Shown one piece after another: positions 24,609-32,762 of a DNA stretch of 64,000 bases. The stretch lies in the NCBI RefSeq assembly GCF_026340565.1, contig NZ_JAPEPB010000001.1, positions 4,130,501 to 4,194,500 of the forward strand, written 5' to 3'. The translations under genes and the position numbers were made by a program. This DNA is from Kitasatospora sp. NBC_01287. Lineage in GTDB: Bacteria > Actinomycetota > Actinomycetes > Streptomycetales > Streptomycetaceae. Below the pieces are notes generated by a model. It saw only the letters and a program-made list of their open reading frames with translations, was not told the origin of the DNA and did no database searches. Position 1 is the first letter of the stretch; every line of letters begins with the position of its first letter.

Positions 24609-24808
24609 CCCACCCCCGCCGCCAAGCGGCCGCCGCCCTGGCCGACTTCACCGGCGCCCTCACCGACGCGGACGTCGACCTCCCCGACCTCGGCGACGGC
24701 TGGCGCATCACCCCGGACGGCACCGTCCTCGTCCAGCTCCGCCCACTCCACCTTACCGAGCTGCACCAACTCGCCCGCGCCGTCCGCCCCGTGAACATCA
24801 CCCCGTGA
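24605..24808 (+). CDS. Small hypothetical protein
   Basis: A 67-residue protein starting at a GTG that overlaps the previous stop (GTGA), so it is translationally coupled. It is Ala/Asp/Leu-rich (A-D-F-T-G-A-L-T-D-A-D-V-D-L-P-D-L-G), with W-R-I-T-P-D-G-T-V-L-V-Q-L. No domain is recognised. It is probably one operon with the genes on either side. Confidence 0.55.
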   Translation: MTHPRRQAAAALADFTGALTDADVDLPDLGDGWRITPDGTVLVQLRPLHLTELHQLARAVRPVNITP

Positions 24809-24860
24809 AAGTCGGCCCGCCCGACGTCCCCTCCCCTCCCCTCCGCCGCCGAGGACCCCG

Positions 24861-25331
24861 ATGCTCCCCCGCCTGCTCACCGTCCGCGCCGTCCTCACCC
24901 ACCCGCACGACGCCACCGTCCTGCTGCTCGACCTCGCCGCCCGCCCGTGCCGCCAACTCCCGGGCGGGCCGACCGATCCGGACGACCCCCCGCACCTCGC
25001 CGCCCGCCGGTACGTGCGCACGCAGCTGGGCCTGGACCTGCGCTTCACCGGCACCGACCTGGCGGCCGTCGACTACACCGCCGCCGACTTCCACACTCCG
25101 GAGACCGTCACCCTCCTCTTCACCAAGCCCCTCACCACCGCGCAGACCACCGCCGCCCGGATCCCCAGCGCCGCCGCCCACACCGTGCACGGCTACGCCT
25201 GGGCCGACCCGGCCACCGCCGCCCCGACCCCCTGCGAGCGCGACCCCCTCCACCACGCCGCCCTCGCCCTGGCCCGCACCCGCTCCCCCACCGCCCCGAC
25301 CTACTTCGTGGCGGGCCACCCGCCCGACTGA
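24861..25331 (+). CDS. Nudix-like protein with degenerate Nudix box
   Basis: A 156-residue protein with a Nudix-like fold start (L-L-T-V-R-A-V-L-T-H) and Q-L-P-G-G-P-T-D. The Nudix box G-x5-E-x7-R-E-U-x-E-E-x-G-U reads instead H-L-A-A-R-R-Y-V-R-T-Q-L-G-L. The metal-binding glutamates are missing, so hydrolase activity is doubtful. It follows the two small hypothetical genes. The last 84 bases are partly duplicated downstream at 26132-26212. Confidence 0.65.
   Translation: MLPRLLTVRAVLTHPHDATVLLLDLAARPCRQLPGGPTDPDDPPHLAARRYVRTQLGLDLRFTGTDLAAVDYTAADFHTPETVTLLFTKPLTTAQTTAARIPSAAAHTVHGYAWADPATAAPTPCERDPLHHAALALARTRSPTAPTYFVAGHPPD
25248..25331 (+). repeat. Nudix-gene 3' end, upstream copy of a duplicated segment
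   Basis: This segment encodes L-H-H-A-A-L-A-L...S-P-T-A-P-T-Y-F-V-A-G-H-P-P-D and the stop. A diverged copy at 26132-26212 encodes L-H-H-A-A-R-T-P...P-T-A-P-A-Y-F-A-A-G-R-P-P-N and a stop. The toxin-antitoxin pair lies between them. Confidence 0.75.
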
Positions 25332-25397
25332 CCGGTGCGGCCGGACCAGCAGCTGGAGCTGCTCCGGCCTGGCCACGGCCCATATTCCTACTCATTT

Positions 25398-25403
25398 GAT
25401 AAT
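25398..25403 (+). promoter_or_regulatory. -10 element of the toxin-antitoxin operon
   Basis: GATAAT (in T-T-T-GATAAT) lies 8 bases before the antitoxin ATG at 25412. There is no Shine-Dalgarno between them. This spacing implies a leaderless transcript. The surrounding 30 bases are unusually AT-rich. Confidence 0.55.
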
Positions 25404-25411
25404 CACGACCC

Positions 25412-25696
25412 ATGACTGAGACGCCCTACAGCATCGGCGCGGGGCCGGCCACCAGGGTCAGCCTCTCCCTGCCCGAAGGTACGGCCGAGGCCATCCGCCA
25501 ACGGGTGGGCAAGCGCGAGTTCTCCGCGTTCATCACGGCGGCCGTCGAGCGGGAGCTGCGCGGGCAGATCCTGGACGAGTACCTGGCCGATTACGAGCGT
25601 CGGCAGGGACCGATCTCGGCGGCGGAGCAGGAGCGCGCGCGGCAGGTCTTCGACGGCGTCTTCGCCGAGGAGGGCGGATGGCCCGTCGCAGGCTGA
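25412..25696 (+). CDS. Antitoxin of a VapBC-like module
   Basis: A 94-residue protein. It opens with R-V-S-L-S-L-P-E-G-T-A-E-A-I-R-Q-R and F-S-A-F-I-T-A-A-V-E-R-E-L-R, a ribbon-helix-helix-type DNA-binding pattern. An E/R-rich toxin-neutralising tail follows. It overlaps the toxin gene by 19 bases. It should bind its own promoter and inhibit the PIN toxin. Confidence 0.75.
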   Translation: MTETPYSIGAGPATRVSLSLPEGTAEAIRQRVGKREFSAFITAAVERELRGQILDEYLADYERRQGPISAAEQERARQVFDGVFAEEGGWPVAG

Positions 25697-26091
25697 CTCA
25701 CGAGGGCACCTTGGTGCTCGACTCCGAGGGTCTCTCCAAGCTGCTCAGTGACCACGAGCCCGTCGTCGCGCTGGTCGCGGAGGGCCGGAAGCGGGGGATG
25801 GAGGTGGTGACCAGCGCTCTGCCCATCATCGAGGCCGTGCCCGCCCGCACCGACCAGGCCCGTCTCCGGTGGCTCCTCTCCGGGCTGCGGATCGCCCAGG
25901 TGGGGGACGAGGAGGCCCGAGCGGCCTCCTCGATGCTGATCGCGGCAGGCCTGCACGGTCACAAGTACGCGATCGACGCGGCGGTGGCCGAGCTGGCACT
26001 GCGTCAGCAGCGCCCGGTGGTCCTGCTGACGTCGGACGTCGACGACATGACCAAGCTCTGCGGGGATCGCATCCGGCTCATCGCCGTCTGA
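25678..26091 (+). CDS. PIN-domain toxin (VapC-like)
   Basis: A 137-residue PIN-domain protein, a predicted Mg-dependent RNase. Conserved acidic residues are visible in L-V-L-D-S-E-G-L-S-K near residue 13, Y-A-I-D-A-A-V-A near 99 and L-T-S-D-V-D-D near 118, giving the expected D...E/D...D pattern. It overlaps the antitoxin gene and follows it, as is typical for VapBC. Confidence 0.75.
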   Translation: MARRRLTHEGTLVLDSEGLSKLLSDHEPVVALVAEGRKRGMEVVTSALPIIEAVPARTDQARLRWLLSGLRIAQVGDEEARAASSMLIAAGLHGHKYAIDAAVAELALRQQRPVVLLTSDVDDMTKLCGDRIRLIAV

Positions 26092-26131
26092 CGGCTGCCA
26101 CCCGACAGATCGGCGGCCCGCCGTCCTCGCC

Positions 26132-26212
26132 CTCCACCACGCCGCCCGCACGCCCACCGCCCACCGCCCCACCGCCCCGGCCTACTTCGCGGCGGGCCGC
26201 CCGCCGAACTGA
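26132..26212 (+). pseudogene. Decayed duplicate of the Nudix-like gene 3' end
   Basis: About 80 bases starting CTCCACCACGCCGCCC match the end of the Nudix-like gene, including its stop context, with several substitutions and small indels. It has no start and is not a gene. It lies 40 bases after the toxin stop. Confidence 0.7.
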
Positions 26213-26228
26213 GCCCGCGCCGCCTGCC

Positions 26229-27239
26229 TCAGCTGCGGCGGGCGGAGGCCGCGAGGCGGTCGGCGAGGGCGGCCACCAGGTCGCGGAGTTCGTCCGGGCG
26301 CTCGACGGCGAACGGCAGGTCGAGCGAGGCGAGCAGCGCCGGGAGCCAGTCGAGCCGCTCAACCCGCAGCTCGACGCGGTGCCAGCGCTCGGCCTGCGGC
26401 GGCTCCTCGCCCACCGCGAGCGGGTCCTCCTCCAGCCGTGCCAGCCCGGCGGGGAGCCGGGCCCGGATCCGCTCGACCGTCCCCTGGATCCGCACCACCA
26501 CCTCGTACCGGTACGCCGCACCGGCCAGCCCCGCCAGCACGTGCCGCGCCGGATCGAGCCCGGCGGGCGGCTCGAAGGAGCCGGGCAGCGCCCGCGCGTC
26601 CGCGATCCGGTCGAGCCGGAAGGTCCGGTCCTCGCCGATCCCGGGGTCGGCCCCGGTGACGTACCAGCGGCCCGCGTGGGTGACGATCCCGTACGGGTGC
26701 AGCGTGCGTTCGCTGCGCCGGCCGTCCCGCCCGGTGTACCGGATCGAGACCGGCCGGCGGTGGCGCACCGCGTCGGCGACGGTCAGCAGGATCCCGGTCT
26801 CCGGAACGGCGCCCTCCTGCGGCGGAGCGGTGAACGAGAGGGATTCGAGGACGGCGTGCAACCGGCGGGCGAGCCGCTCGGGCAGCACCCGCCGGATCTT
26901 GGCCGCCGCCGTCTCGCTCGCCGCGCCCGCCGCGCTCGCCGCACCCGCCGTCGCCGGTAGCCCCGCCCGGCGGGCGGTCAGCAGGCCGAGCAGCACGGCG
27001 AGCGCCTCGTCGTCGTTGAGCATCAGCGGCGGCAGGCGGTACCCGGGGCCGAGCCGGTAGCCGCCGTAGCGGCCGCGCACCGACTCGACGGGCACGTCGA
27101 GGTCGATCAGGTGGTCCACGTACCGGCGCACGGTGCGTCCTTCGACACCGAGCCGGTCGGCGAGTTCGGCCACCGTGCGGGTGCCGCCGGACTGCAGGAG
27201 CTCCAGAAGGGTGAGCACGCGGCCAGTGGGTCGAACCAT
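26229..27239 (-). CDS. WYL-domain transcriptional regulator
   Basis: A 336-residue YafY-type regulator. The N-terminal winged helix reads L-L-E-L-L-Q-S-G-G-T-R-T-V-A-E-L-A-D-R-L-G-V then R-T-V-R-R-Y-V. The WYL region contains V-S-I-R-Y-T-G-R-D-G and H-P-Y-G-I-V-T-H-A-G-R-W-Y-V-T-G, followed by a WCX-type C-terminus. ATG 27239 (M-V-R-P-T-G-R) is preferred to the much longer open frame. It is divergent from the VOC-family gene, which it probably controls. Confidence 0.88.
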   Translation of the reverse strand: MVRPTGRVLTLLELLQSGGTRTVAELADRLGVEGRTVRRYVDHLIDLDVPVESVRGRYGGYRLGPGYRLPPLMLNDDEALAVLLGLLTARRAGLPATAGAASAAGAASETAAAKIRRVLPERLARRLHAVLESLSFTAPPQEGAVPETGILLTVADAVRHRRPVSIRYTGRDGRRSERTLHPYGIVTHAGRWYVTGADPGIGEDRTFRLDRIADARALPGSFEPPAGLDPARHVLAGLAGAAYRYEVVVRIQGTVERIRARLPAGLARLEEDPLAVGEEPPQAERWHRVELRVERLDWLPALLASLDLPFAVERPDELRDLVAALADRLAASARRS

Positions 27240-27335
27240 GGTGCCGAGCCTAACCCCGATACCGGACCGTTTCTGTCCACTATGAGGTCTAGCGTGCGAA
27301 GGGCAACAGCACCTCCGAAACCAAGGGAGCCCACC

Positions 27336-27743
27336 ATGGACCTCGTCTCGATCCGTGTCATCACGGACGACGTCGCCCGCCTCGTCGCCTTCTACGAGCG
27401 CACCACCGGAGTGCGGGCGCACTGGTCCACCGAGGACTTCGCCGAGCTCCGGACCGCCGGCGGCACCCTCGCGATCGGCAGCACCCGCACGGTCGCGCTC
27501 TTCGCGCCCGGTGCCGCCAAGCCGGCGGCCAACAGCAGCGTGATCATCGAGTTCCTCGTCGACGACGTGGACGCCGTCCACCGCAACCTGCTCGACTTCG
27601 TCGAGGAGTTCGTCAACGAGCCCACCACGATGCCCTGGGGCAACCGCTCGCTGCTGTTCCGCGACCCGGACGGCAACCTCGTCAACTTCTTCACGCCCGT
27701 CACGCCGGCCGCCATCGAGCGGTTCGCCCGCCAAGCCCGGTAG
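27336..27743 (+). CDS. VOC-family (glyoxalase/bleomycin-resistance fold) protein
   Basis: A 135-residue single VOC domain protein beginning M-D-L-V-S-I-R-V-I-T-D-D-V and ending N-R-S-L-L-F-R-D-P-D-G-N-L-V-N-F-F. ATG 27336 follows AAGGGAG (27323-27329). VOC proteins are metal-dependent lyases, dioxygenases or drug-binding proteins; the substrate is unknown. It is divergent from a WYL regulator. Confidence 0.87.
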   Translation: MDLVSIRVITDDVARLVAFYERTTGVRAHWSTEDFAELRTAGGTLAIGSTRTVALFAPGAAKPAANSSVIIEFLVDDVDAVHRNLLDFVEEFVNEPTTMPWGNRSLLFRDPDGNLVNFFTPVTPAAIERFARQAR

Positions 27744-27799
27744 GGCCCTGGCGGAAAAGGACGACCGCGGAGCGGCGCGCCCGGGGTAGAACAGACCCC

Positions 27800-28318
27800 A
27801 TGAAGATCCGCACCGCCACCCCCGACGACCTCCCCGCCGTCCTCGCCCTCGGCGACTCCGCCGTCGCCTGGCTGACCGCCCAGGGACGGACCGGGCAGTG
27901 GGGCAGCAGGGAGTGGTCGACCCACCCCGCCGACGTCGAGCGGATCGGGCGCTACGCCCGCGACTACCTGATGCGGCTCGCCGAGGACGACGAGGGCCGG
28001 GTGGTCGGCGTCTGCGTGCTGGCCCAGGAGCTGCCCGTGCACGTCACCCCGGCCGAGCTGCCCGAGCTCTACATCCGGCTGCTGATCACCGACCGCGCGC
28101 GCAAGGGCAGCGGGATCGGCGCGGCGCTGGTGGCCGACGCGCGGGCGGAGACCGTCCGGCGCGAGCTGCCGCTGCTGCGGGTGGACTGCTACCGGGGCGA
28201 CGACCAGGCGCTGGTGCGCCAGTACCTCGCGCTCGGCTTCACACCCTGCGACACCTATGACGCCGTGCTCGCGGACGGCACGTCGTGGCCCGGCCAGGTC
28301 CTGGAGATCAGGCTCTGA
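27800..28318 (+). CDS. GNAT-family N-acetyltransferase
   Basis: A 172-residue acetyltransferase beginning M-K-I-R-T-A-T-P-D-D-L. The acetyl-CoA segment is R-A-R-K-G-S-G-I-G-A-A-L, and the distal strand is L-L-R-V-D-C-Y-R-G...Y-L-A-L-G-F. Substrate unknown. It lies 57 bases after the VOC gene and could share its transcript. It converges on an MFS gene 24 bases away. Confidence 0.86.
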   Translation: MKIRTATPDDLPAVLALGDSAVAWLTAQGRTGQWGSREWSTHPADVERIGRYARDYLMRLAEDDEGRVVGVCVLAQELPVHVTPAELPELYIRLLITDRARKGSGIGAALVADARAETVRRELPLLRVDCYRGDDQALVRQYLALGFTPCDTYDAVLADGTSWPGQVLEIRL

Positions 28319-28342
28319 CCGGGCCACCCACCTGACGTCGCG

Positions 28343-29821
28343 TCAGCAGGCCGTGGCCAGCTCACGCTGTGGGGCGCGCTGGCGCGGCACGAAGGCCACC
28401 ACCCGGCCGGCGCGGCCGCGGTGCAGGTCGACCGCGAGTCGCAGGTCCGCGCAGCGGGCCAGCACCAGGCCGATCACCGCCGCCGCCAGCGCCGAGACCA
28501 CGCCGCAGGCGAGCATGCCCAGCCGGGGCCCGTAGGCGTCGGTGACCCAGCCGACCAGCGGGGCGCCGACGGGCGTGCCGCCGGTGAAGACCAGCACCAT
28601 CAGGCCCATCACCCGGCCGCGCATCTCGGGGTCGGTGGCCAGCTGCACGTACGAGTTGATCGCCGTGTTGAAGGTCAGCCCGAAGATCCCGATCAGGGTG
28701 AGCAGCACCGCGAAGCTCCAGTAGCCGGGCGCGAAGGCGCCCAGCACCTCCAGCAGCCCGAAGCCCAGCGCCGCACCGGTCAGCCAGCGCAGCCGCGGGT
28801 TGCCCCGGCGGGCGGCGTAGAGCGCGCCGGCCAACGAGCCGAGCGCCATCGCGGTGTTCAGCAGGCCGTAGCGGCCCGGACCGACGTGGAAGGTGTCGTG
28901 GGCAAAGCCGGAGAGCAGGGTGGGGAAGTTGAAGCCGAAGGTCCCGATGAAGCCGGCCAGCACCAGCGGCCACATCAGGTCGGGGCGCTCGCGCACGTAG
29001 TGCAGCCCCTCGCGCAGCTGGCCCCTCTCGCGCGGGATCCGCTCGACCGGGCGCAGTTCGCTGGTCCGCATCGCCAGCAGGCCGCCGATCACCGCCGCGA
29101 AGGAGAGCGCGTTGAGCGCGAAGGCCCAGCCGCTGCCCACCGCCGCGATCAGCAGGCCGGCCACCGCCGGGCCGACCAGGCGGGCGGTCTGGAAGTTGGC
29201 GGCGTTCAGGCTCACCGCGTTGCTCAGGTGCTCGGGGCCCACCATCTCGGAGACGAAGGCCTGGCGGGTCGGCGTGTCGACCACGGTCACCAGGCCGAGC
29301 AGCAGCGCGAAGGCGTAGACGTGGTAGGCCGTCACCACGCCGGAGATGGTCATCGCGGCCAGGCCGGCGGCCAGCAGGCCCATCGCGCCCTGGGTGGCGA
29401 TCAGCATCCGCCGCTTGGGCATCCGGTCGGCGAGCACTCCGCCGAAGAGGCCGAGCAGCAGGGTGGGCAGGAACTGCATGGCGGTGGTGATGCCGACCGC
29501 GAGCGGGCTGCCGGTGAGGCTCAGCACCAGCCAGTCCTGGGCGATGCGCTGCATCCAGCTGCCGGTGTTGCTGACGATCTGCCCGGCGAAGAAGTACCGG
29601 TAGTTGCGCACCCGCAGCGAGGAGAAGGTCCCCGTGGGGCGGGTGAACCGCGTGGAACCCGCGGTCCCCAGTGCGGCGGTCTCAGCCGCCGCGGTGCGTT
29701 CGCAGGGGTCGTCGTCGCCGGGCGCGGTCACCGGCGTGGCCACCGCAGTGGCGAGGTTCGTGGTCGGGATGGTGGTGTCGTCGGGACGGGTGATGGCGCC
29801 GGCTGCGCCCTGCGGTGTCAC
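28343..29821 (-). CDS. MFS transporter (12-TM, EntS-like)
   Basis: A 492-residue major facilitator with a hydrophilic N-terminus of about 70 residues, then 12 hydrophobic segments. Motif A-like G-G-V-L-A-D-R-M-P-K-R-R follows the second TM. Other features are N-T-G-S-W-M-Q-R-I-A-Q-D-W-L-V-L and V-T-V-V-D-T-P-T-R-Q-A-F-V. This matches the enterobactin-exporter-like MFS group. GTG 29821 is preceded by GAGGGGAG. It is downstream of, and co-directional with, a marR gene that probably regulates it. Confidence 0.86.
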   Translation of the reverse strand: MTPQGAAGAITRPDDTTIPTTNLATAVATPVTAPGDDDPCERTAAAETAALGTAGSTRFTRPTGTFSSLRVRNYRYFFAGQIVSNTGSWMQRIAQDWLVLSLTGSPLAVGITTAMQFLPTLLLGLFGGVLADRMPKRRMLIATQGAMGLLAAGLAAMTISGVVTAYHVYAFALLLGLVTVVDTPTRQAFVSEMVGPEHLSNAVSLNAANFQTARLVGPAVAGLLIAAVGSGWAFALNALSFAAVIGGLLAMRTSELRPVERIPRERGQLREGLHYVRERPDLMWPLVLAGFIGTFGFNFPTLLSGFAHDTFHVGPGRYGLLNTAMALGSLAGALYAARRGNPRLRWLTGAALGFGLLEVLGAFAPGYWSFAVLLTLIGIFGLTFNTAINSYVQLATDPEMRGRVMGLMVLVFTGGTPVGAPLVGWVTDAYGPRLGMLACGVVSALAAAVIGLVLARCADLRLAVDLHRGRAGRVVAFVPRQRAPQRELATAC

Positions 29822-29953
29822 GTACTGCTCCCCTCGTGGCGCGGCTCCGGTCCTGGCCGGAGCCGCGCTGCTGGTCTTCCTGATCGTTCCTGCGGTGATG
29901 CCGTTGTCCTCTCTCCGGTCCGACGTGTCCTGGTGCGGCGCGGCGTGGCTGCG

Positions 29954-30388
29954 CTACAGGTGCGCGAGCTTGTACAGCGCGGGCGCGGCCGCCCGTACCG
30001 TGGCCCATTCCTCCTCGGTCAGCTGGGAGGCGAGCTCCGCGAGCCAGGCGTTGCGCCGCCGGCGGCTCTCGTCGAGGATCTCCGCGGCCTGGTCGGTCAT
30101 GCTGACCACCACCTGCCGCCGGTCCTCGGGATGCGGCTCGCGCCGCACCAGCCCCTTCTCCTCCAACATCGCGATGATTCGCGTCATCGACGGCGGCTGC
30201 ACATGCTCCCGCCGCGCCAACTCCCCCGGTGTGGCGCTCCCGCACCGGGCCAGCGTCCCCAGCACCCCCATCTCGGTGGGGCTGAGCGACTGCTCCACAT
30301 GCTGGTGTCGCAATCTGCGCGCCAGCCGCATCACGGACGACCGCAGCTGACTGACAGCGGCGAGGTCGCCCTCGGACATCTCGGACAT
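29954..30388 (-). CDS. MarR-family regulator
   Basis: A 144-residue winged-helix MarR protein: L-S-P-T-E-M-G-V-L-G-T-L-A, T-P-G-E-L-A-R-R-E-H-V-Q-P-P-S-M-T-R-I-I and the wing L-V-R-R-E-P-H-P-E-D-R-R-Q-V-V-V-S. It is upstream of an MFS gene on the same strand (132 bases) and divergent from a second MFS gene. It probably represses export genes and itself through the AT-rich site upstream. Confidence 0.88.
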   Translation of the reverse strand: MSEMSEGDLAAVSQLRSSVMRLARRLRHQHVEQSLSPTEMGVLGTLARCGSATPGELARREHVQPPSMTRIIAMLEEKGLVRREPHPEDRRQVVVSMTDQAAEILDESRRRRNAWLAELASQLTEEEWATVRAAAPALYKLAHL

Positions 30389-30403
30389 GATCCTTAGACT
30401 ACG

Positions 30404-30420
30404 TCATTACTCTCTCTAAT
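30404..30420. promoter_or_regulatory. Candidate MarR operator and promoter
   Basis: ATTA-CTCTCTC-TAAT is an inverted repeat in a strikingly AT-rich stretch (30402-30430), just upstream of the marR ATG. The AT-richness suggests it overlaps the -10 region. Confidence 0.45.
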
Positions 30421-30440
30421 TAAAATCAGTATCGCTCGCG

Positions 30441-30553
30441 CCCCACCAGCACCCACCGGCACCACCGGCACCACCGGCACCCACCGGCACCCACCGGCAC
30501 CGCTGGAGCCCACCGGCACCCACCGACGCCGACCAGTGCCGACCAGTGCCAAC
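30441..30553. repeat. CCACCGGCAC tandem repeat array
   Basis: Ten-base units CCACCGGCAC (some nine bases) repeat about seven times between 30451 and 30530. The array degrades into GACCAGTGCC units (twice). It sits in the divergent marR/MFS control region. There are no spacers and no coding sense. Confidence 0.8.
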
Positions 30554-30624
30554 CGGCTGACACCCTGCTGGCACCCGTCGCGGGTCGGGGCTCCGCCCTC
30601 CGGGGCCGCTGGCACGATACGGCC

Positions 30625-32241
30625 ATGGCACCCAGGGCAGGCACGCGCGAGCGTCCCGCGACGGCCGGGCTCATCCTGCCGACGCTCGCGGCCGGACAGT
30701 TCCTGATGGCGCTCGACAGCTCCGTCATGAGCGTCTCCATCGCGACGGTGGCCGACGACGTGGGCACGACCGTGTCCGGGATCCAGGGCGCGATCACGGC
30801 CTACACGCTCGTGATGGCGATGCTCATGATCCCCGGCGGCAAGGTCGGCGCGCTCATCGGCCGCAAGCGCGCGTTCATGATCGGCTGCGCCATCTACGGC
30901 TGCGGCTCCCTCACCACCGCGCTCGCCCCGAACCTGCCCGTCCTGCTGATCGGCTGGTCGTTCCTCGAAGGGGTCGGCGCGGCGCTCATCCTGCCCGCGA
31001 TCGTGGCGCTGGTCGCCGGAAACTTCGCCGTGGAGCGCCGGCCCGCCGCCTACGGGCTGGTCGCCGCCGCCGGGGCCGTGGCGATCGCGCTCGGACCGCT
31101 CATCGGCGGCGTCGCCACGACCTACTTCTCCTGGCGCTGGGTCTTCGCCGGCGAGTCCGTGATCGTGCTCGCCATCGTCCTCCTCGCCCGCCGGATCGCC
31201 GAGGCGCCGACCGACCGGCGCCCGCGCATCGACCTCCTCGGCGCCGTCCTCTCCGCCCTCGGACTCGGGGTCTTCGTCTTCGGCGTGCTCCGCTCCAGCG
31301 CATGGGGCTGGTTCCGACCGAAGCCGGACGCGCCCGCCTGGCTCGGCCTCTCCCCGGCCGTGTGGCTGATGCTGGCCGGCCTGCTGCTGATCTGGCTCTT
31401 CCTCCGCTGGGAGGCCCGCCTGGTGGAGCGGCGCGCGGAGCCGCTGGTGGACCCGGCCCTGCTGCGCAACCGGCAGCTGACCGGCGGCCTGACGATGTTC
31501 TTCTTCCAGTACCTCATCCAGATGGGCGTGTTCTTCGTCGTACCGCTCTACCTGTCGGTCGCGCTCGGCCTGTCCGCGCTCGCGACCGGCGCCCGCATCC
31601 TGCCGCTCTCGCTGACGCTGCTGGCCGCCGCCGTCCTGATCCCGCGGCTGCTGCCGGACGTCTCACCCCGGCGGGTGGTGCGGCTCGGCATCCTCGCCAT
31701 GCTCGCGGGAGCGGTCGTCCTGCTGGCCGCGCTCGACACGCACGCGGGCGCCGAGATCGTCACCGTCCCGCTCCTGCTGATCGGGCTCGGCATGGGCGCC
31801 CTGGCCTCCCAGCTCGGGGCGGTCACCGTCTCCGCCGTCCCGGACGAGCAGAGCGCGGCGGTGGGCGGCATCCAGAACGCCGTCACCAACCTCGGCGCCT
31901 CGATCGGCACGGCGCTGGCCGGGTCGATCCTGATCGCCACGCTGACGACCGCGTTCCTGACCAGCGTCGAGCAGAATCCGGCGATCCCCGCCGAGGTCAA
32001 GAGCCAGGCGACCGTCCAGCTCCAGGGCGGTGCGCCCTTCCTGTCGGACGCCCAGCTCAGGGCCGCCCTCGATCAGGCGGGGGTGAGCGAGGAGACGGCC
32101 GCCGCCGCGCTCGACGCGAACGCGGCGGCGCGGCTCGACGGCCTGCGCGCCGCACTCGCCGCCCTCGCCTTCAGCGCCCTCGTCGCGCTGTTCTTCACCC
32201 AGCGGATCCCGACGAGCCAGCCCCGGTCGACAGAGCCCTAG
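30625..32241 (+). CDS. MFS transporter, DHA2 (14-TM) drug-efflux type
   Basis: A 538-residue transporter with about 14 hydrophobic segments. Motif C-type L-D-S-S-V-M-S-V-S-I-A appears in TM1, motif A-like G-A-L-I-G-R-K-R after TM2, and the R-W-V-F motif (F-S-W-R-W-V-F) near residue 170, all typical of DHA2 exporters. ATG 30625 is a plain start. It is divergent from marR. The C-terminal Ala-rich soluble loop (E-E-T-A-A-A-A-L-D-A-N-A-A) is typical. Substrate unknown. Confidence 0.87.
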   Translation: MAPRAGTRERPATAGLILPTLAAGQFLMALDSSVMSVSIATVADDVGTTVSGIQGAITAYTLVMAMLMIPGGKVGALIGRKRAFMIGCAIYGCGSLTTALAPNLPVLLIGWSFLEGVGAALILPAIVALVAGNFAVERRPAAYGLVAAAGAVAIALGPLIGGVATTYFSWRWVFAGESVIVLAIVLLARRIAEAPTDRRPRIDLLGAVLSALGLGVFVFGVLRSSAWGWFRPKPDAPAWLGLSPAVWLMLAGLLLIWLFLRWEARLVERRAEPLVDPALLRNRQLTGGLTMFFFQYLIQMGVFFVVPLYLSVALGLSALATGARILPLSLTLLAAAVLIPRLLPDVSPRRVVRLGILAMLAGAVVLLAALDTHAGAEIVTVPLLLIGLGMGALASQLGAVTVSAVPDEQSAAVGGIQNAVTNLGASIGTALAGSILIATLTTAFLTSVEQNPAIPAEVKSQATVQLQGGAPFLSDAQLRAALDQAGVSEETAAAALDANAAARLDGLRAALAALAFSALVALFFTQRIPTSQPRSTEP

Positions 32242-32425
32242 CGGCGCACCGAGGGCGCCCACCCGCTGCCGCACCCGGCTCCGGCGGCGCCGACGCCCGC
32301 CCGCCCGCCCGCCCGCCCGAATTAACCCGTATGACACGCGATCAGTGCAAGAAGAACCGTTTCTCCTACTTGGCCCTACCTTACGTTGATCCCCGATGTC
32401 ACCTTCATCGAAAGGGATCACCCTC

Positions 32426-32749
32426 ATGCGTCTTCGCCACACCGTGGCCGCCGCCGGTGCGCTGCTGCTCGTGCTCTCCGTGCCCAGCTCAGCCTTCGCC
32501 GCCACCGGCGAGTTCGACTACCGCCTCCACGACGGCAAGAAGGCGGCGCTGAGCGACCCCGCGAGCAGTGAGTGCATCAACCTGGAAGGATCCGACGCGG
32601 ACCACGCGGCCCACTCGCCGGAGAACTTCACCGATGCCACCGCCACCGTCTTCCTGGACAGCGACTGCAACGGCGACACGTACTACGTACTGAAGCCGGG
32701 CAAGAAGCTCGGCGAGAAGCTGAAGATGCGCTCGGTCATCTTCTCCTGA
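32426..32749 (+). CDS. Small secreted protein
   Basis: A 107-residue protein with a Sec signal peptide (M-R-L-R-H then A-A-A-G-A-L-L-L-V-L, cleavage probably after A-F-A-A). The mature part has two cysteines (E-C-I-N-L and D-C-N-G-D) suited to one disulfide, and ends K-M-R-S-V-I-F-S. ATG 32426 is chosen because AAAGGGA precedes it by a good distance and the signal peptide starts there. The upstream ATG at 32396 would spoil the signal. No family recognised. It may be an extracellular inhibitor-like or structural protein. Confidence 0.7.
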   Translation: MRLRHTVAAAGALLLVLSVPSSAFAATGEFDYRLHDGKKAALSDPASSECINLEGSDADHAAHSPENFTDATATVFLDSDCNGDTYYVLKPGKKLGEKLKMRSVIFS

Positions 32750-32762
32750 CCCGGCGTCGGCG

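Noticed and set aside
30441..30553. CRISPR-like repeat array
   Set aside because: The repeats are 9-10 bp and contiguous, without unique spacers or cas genes.
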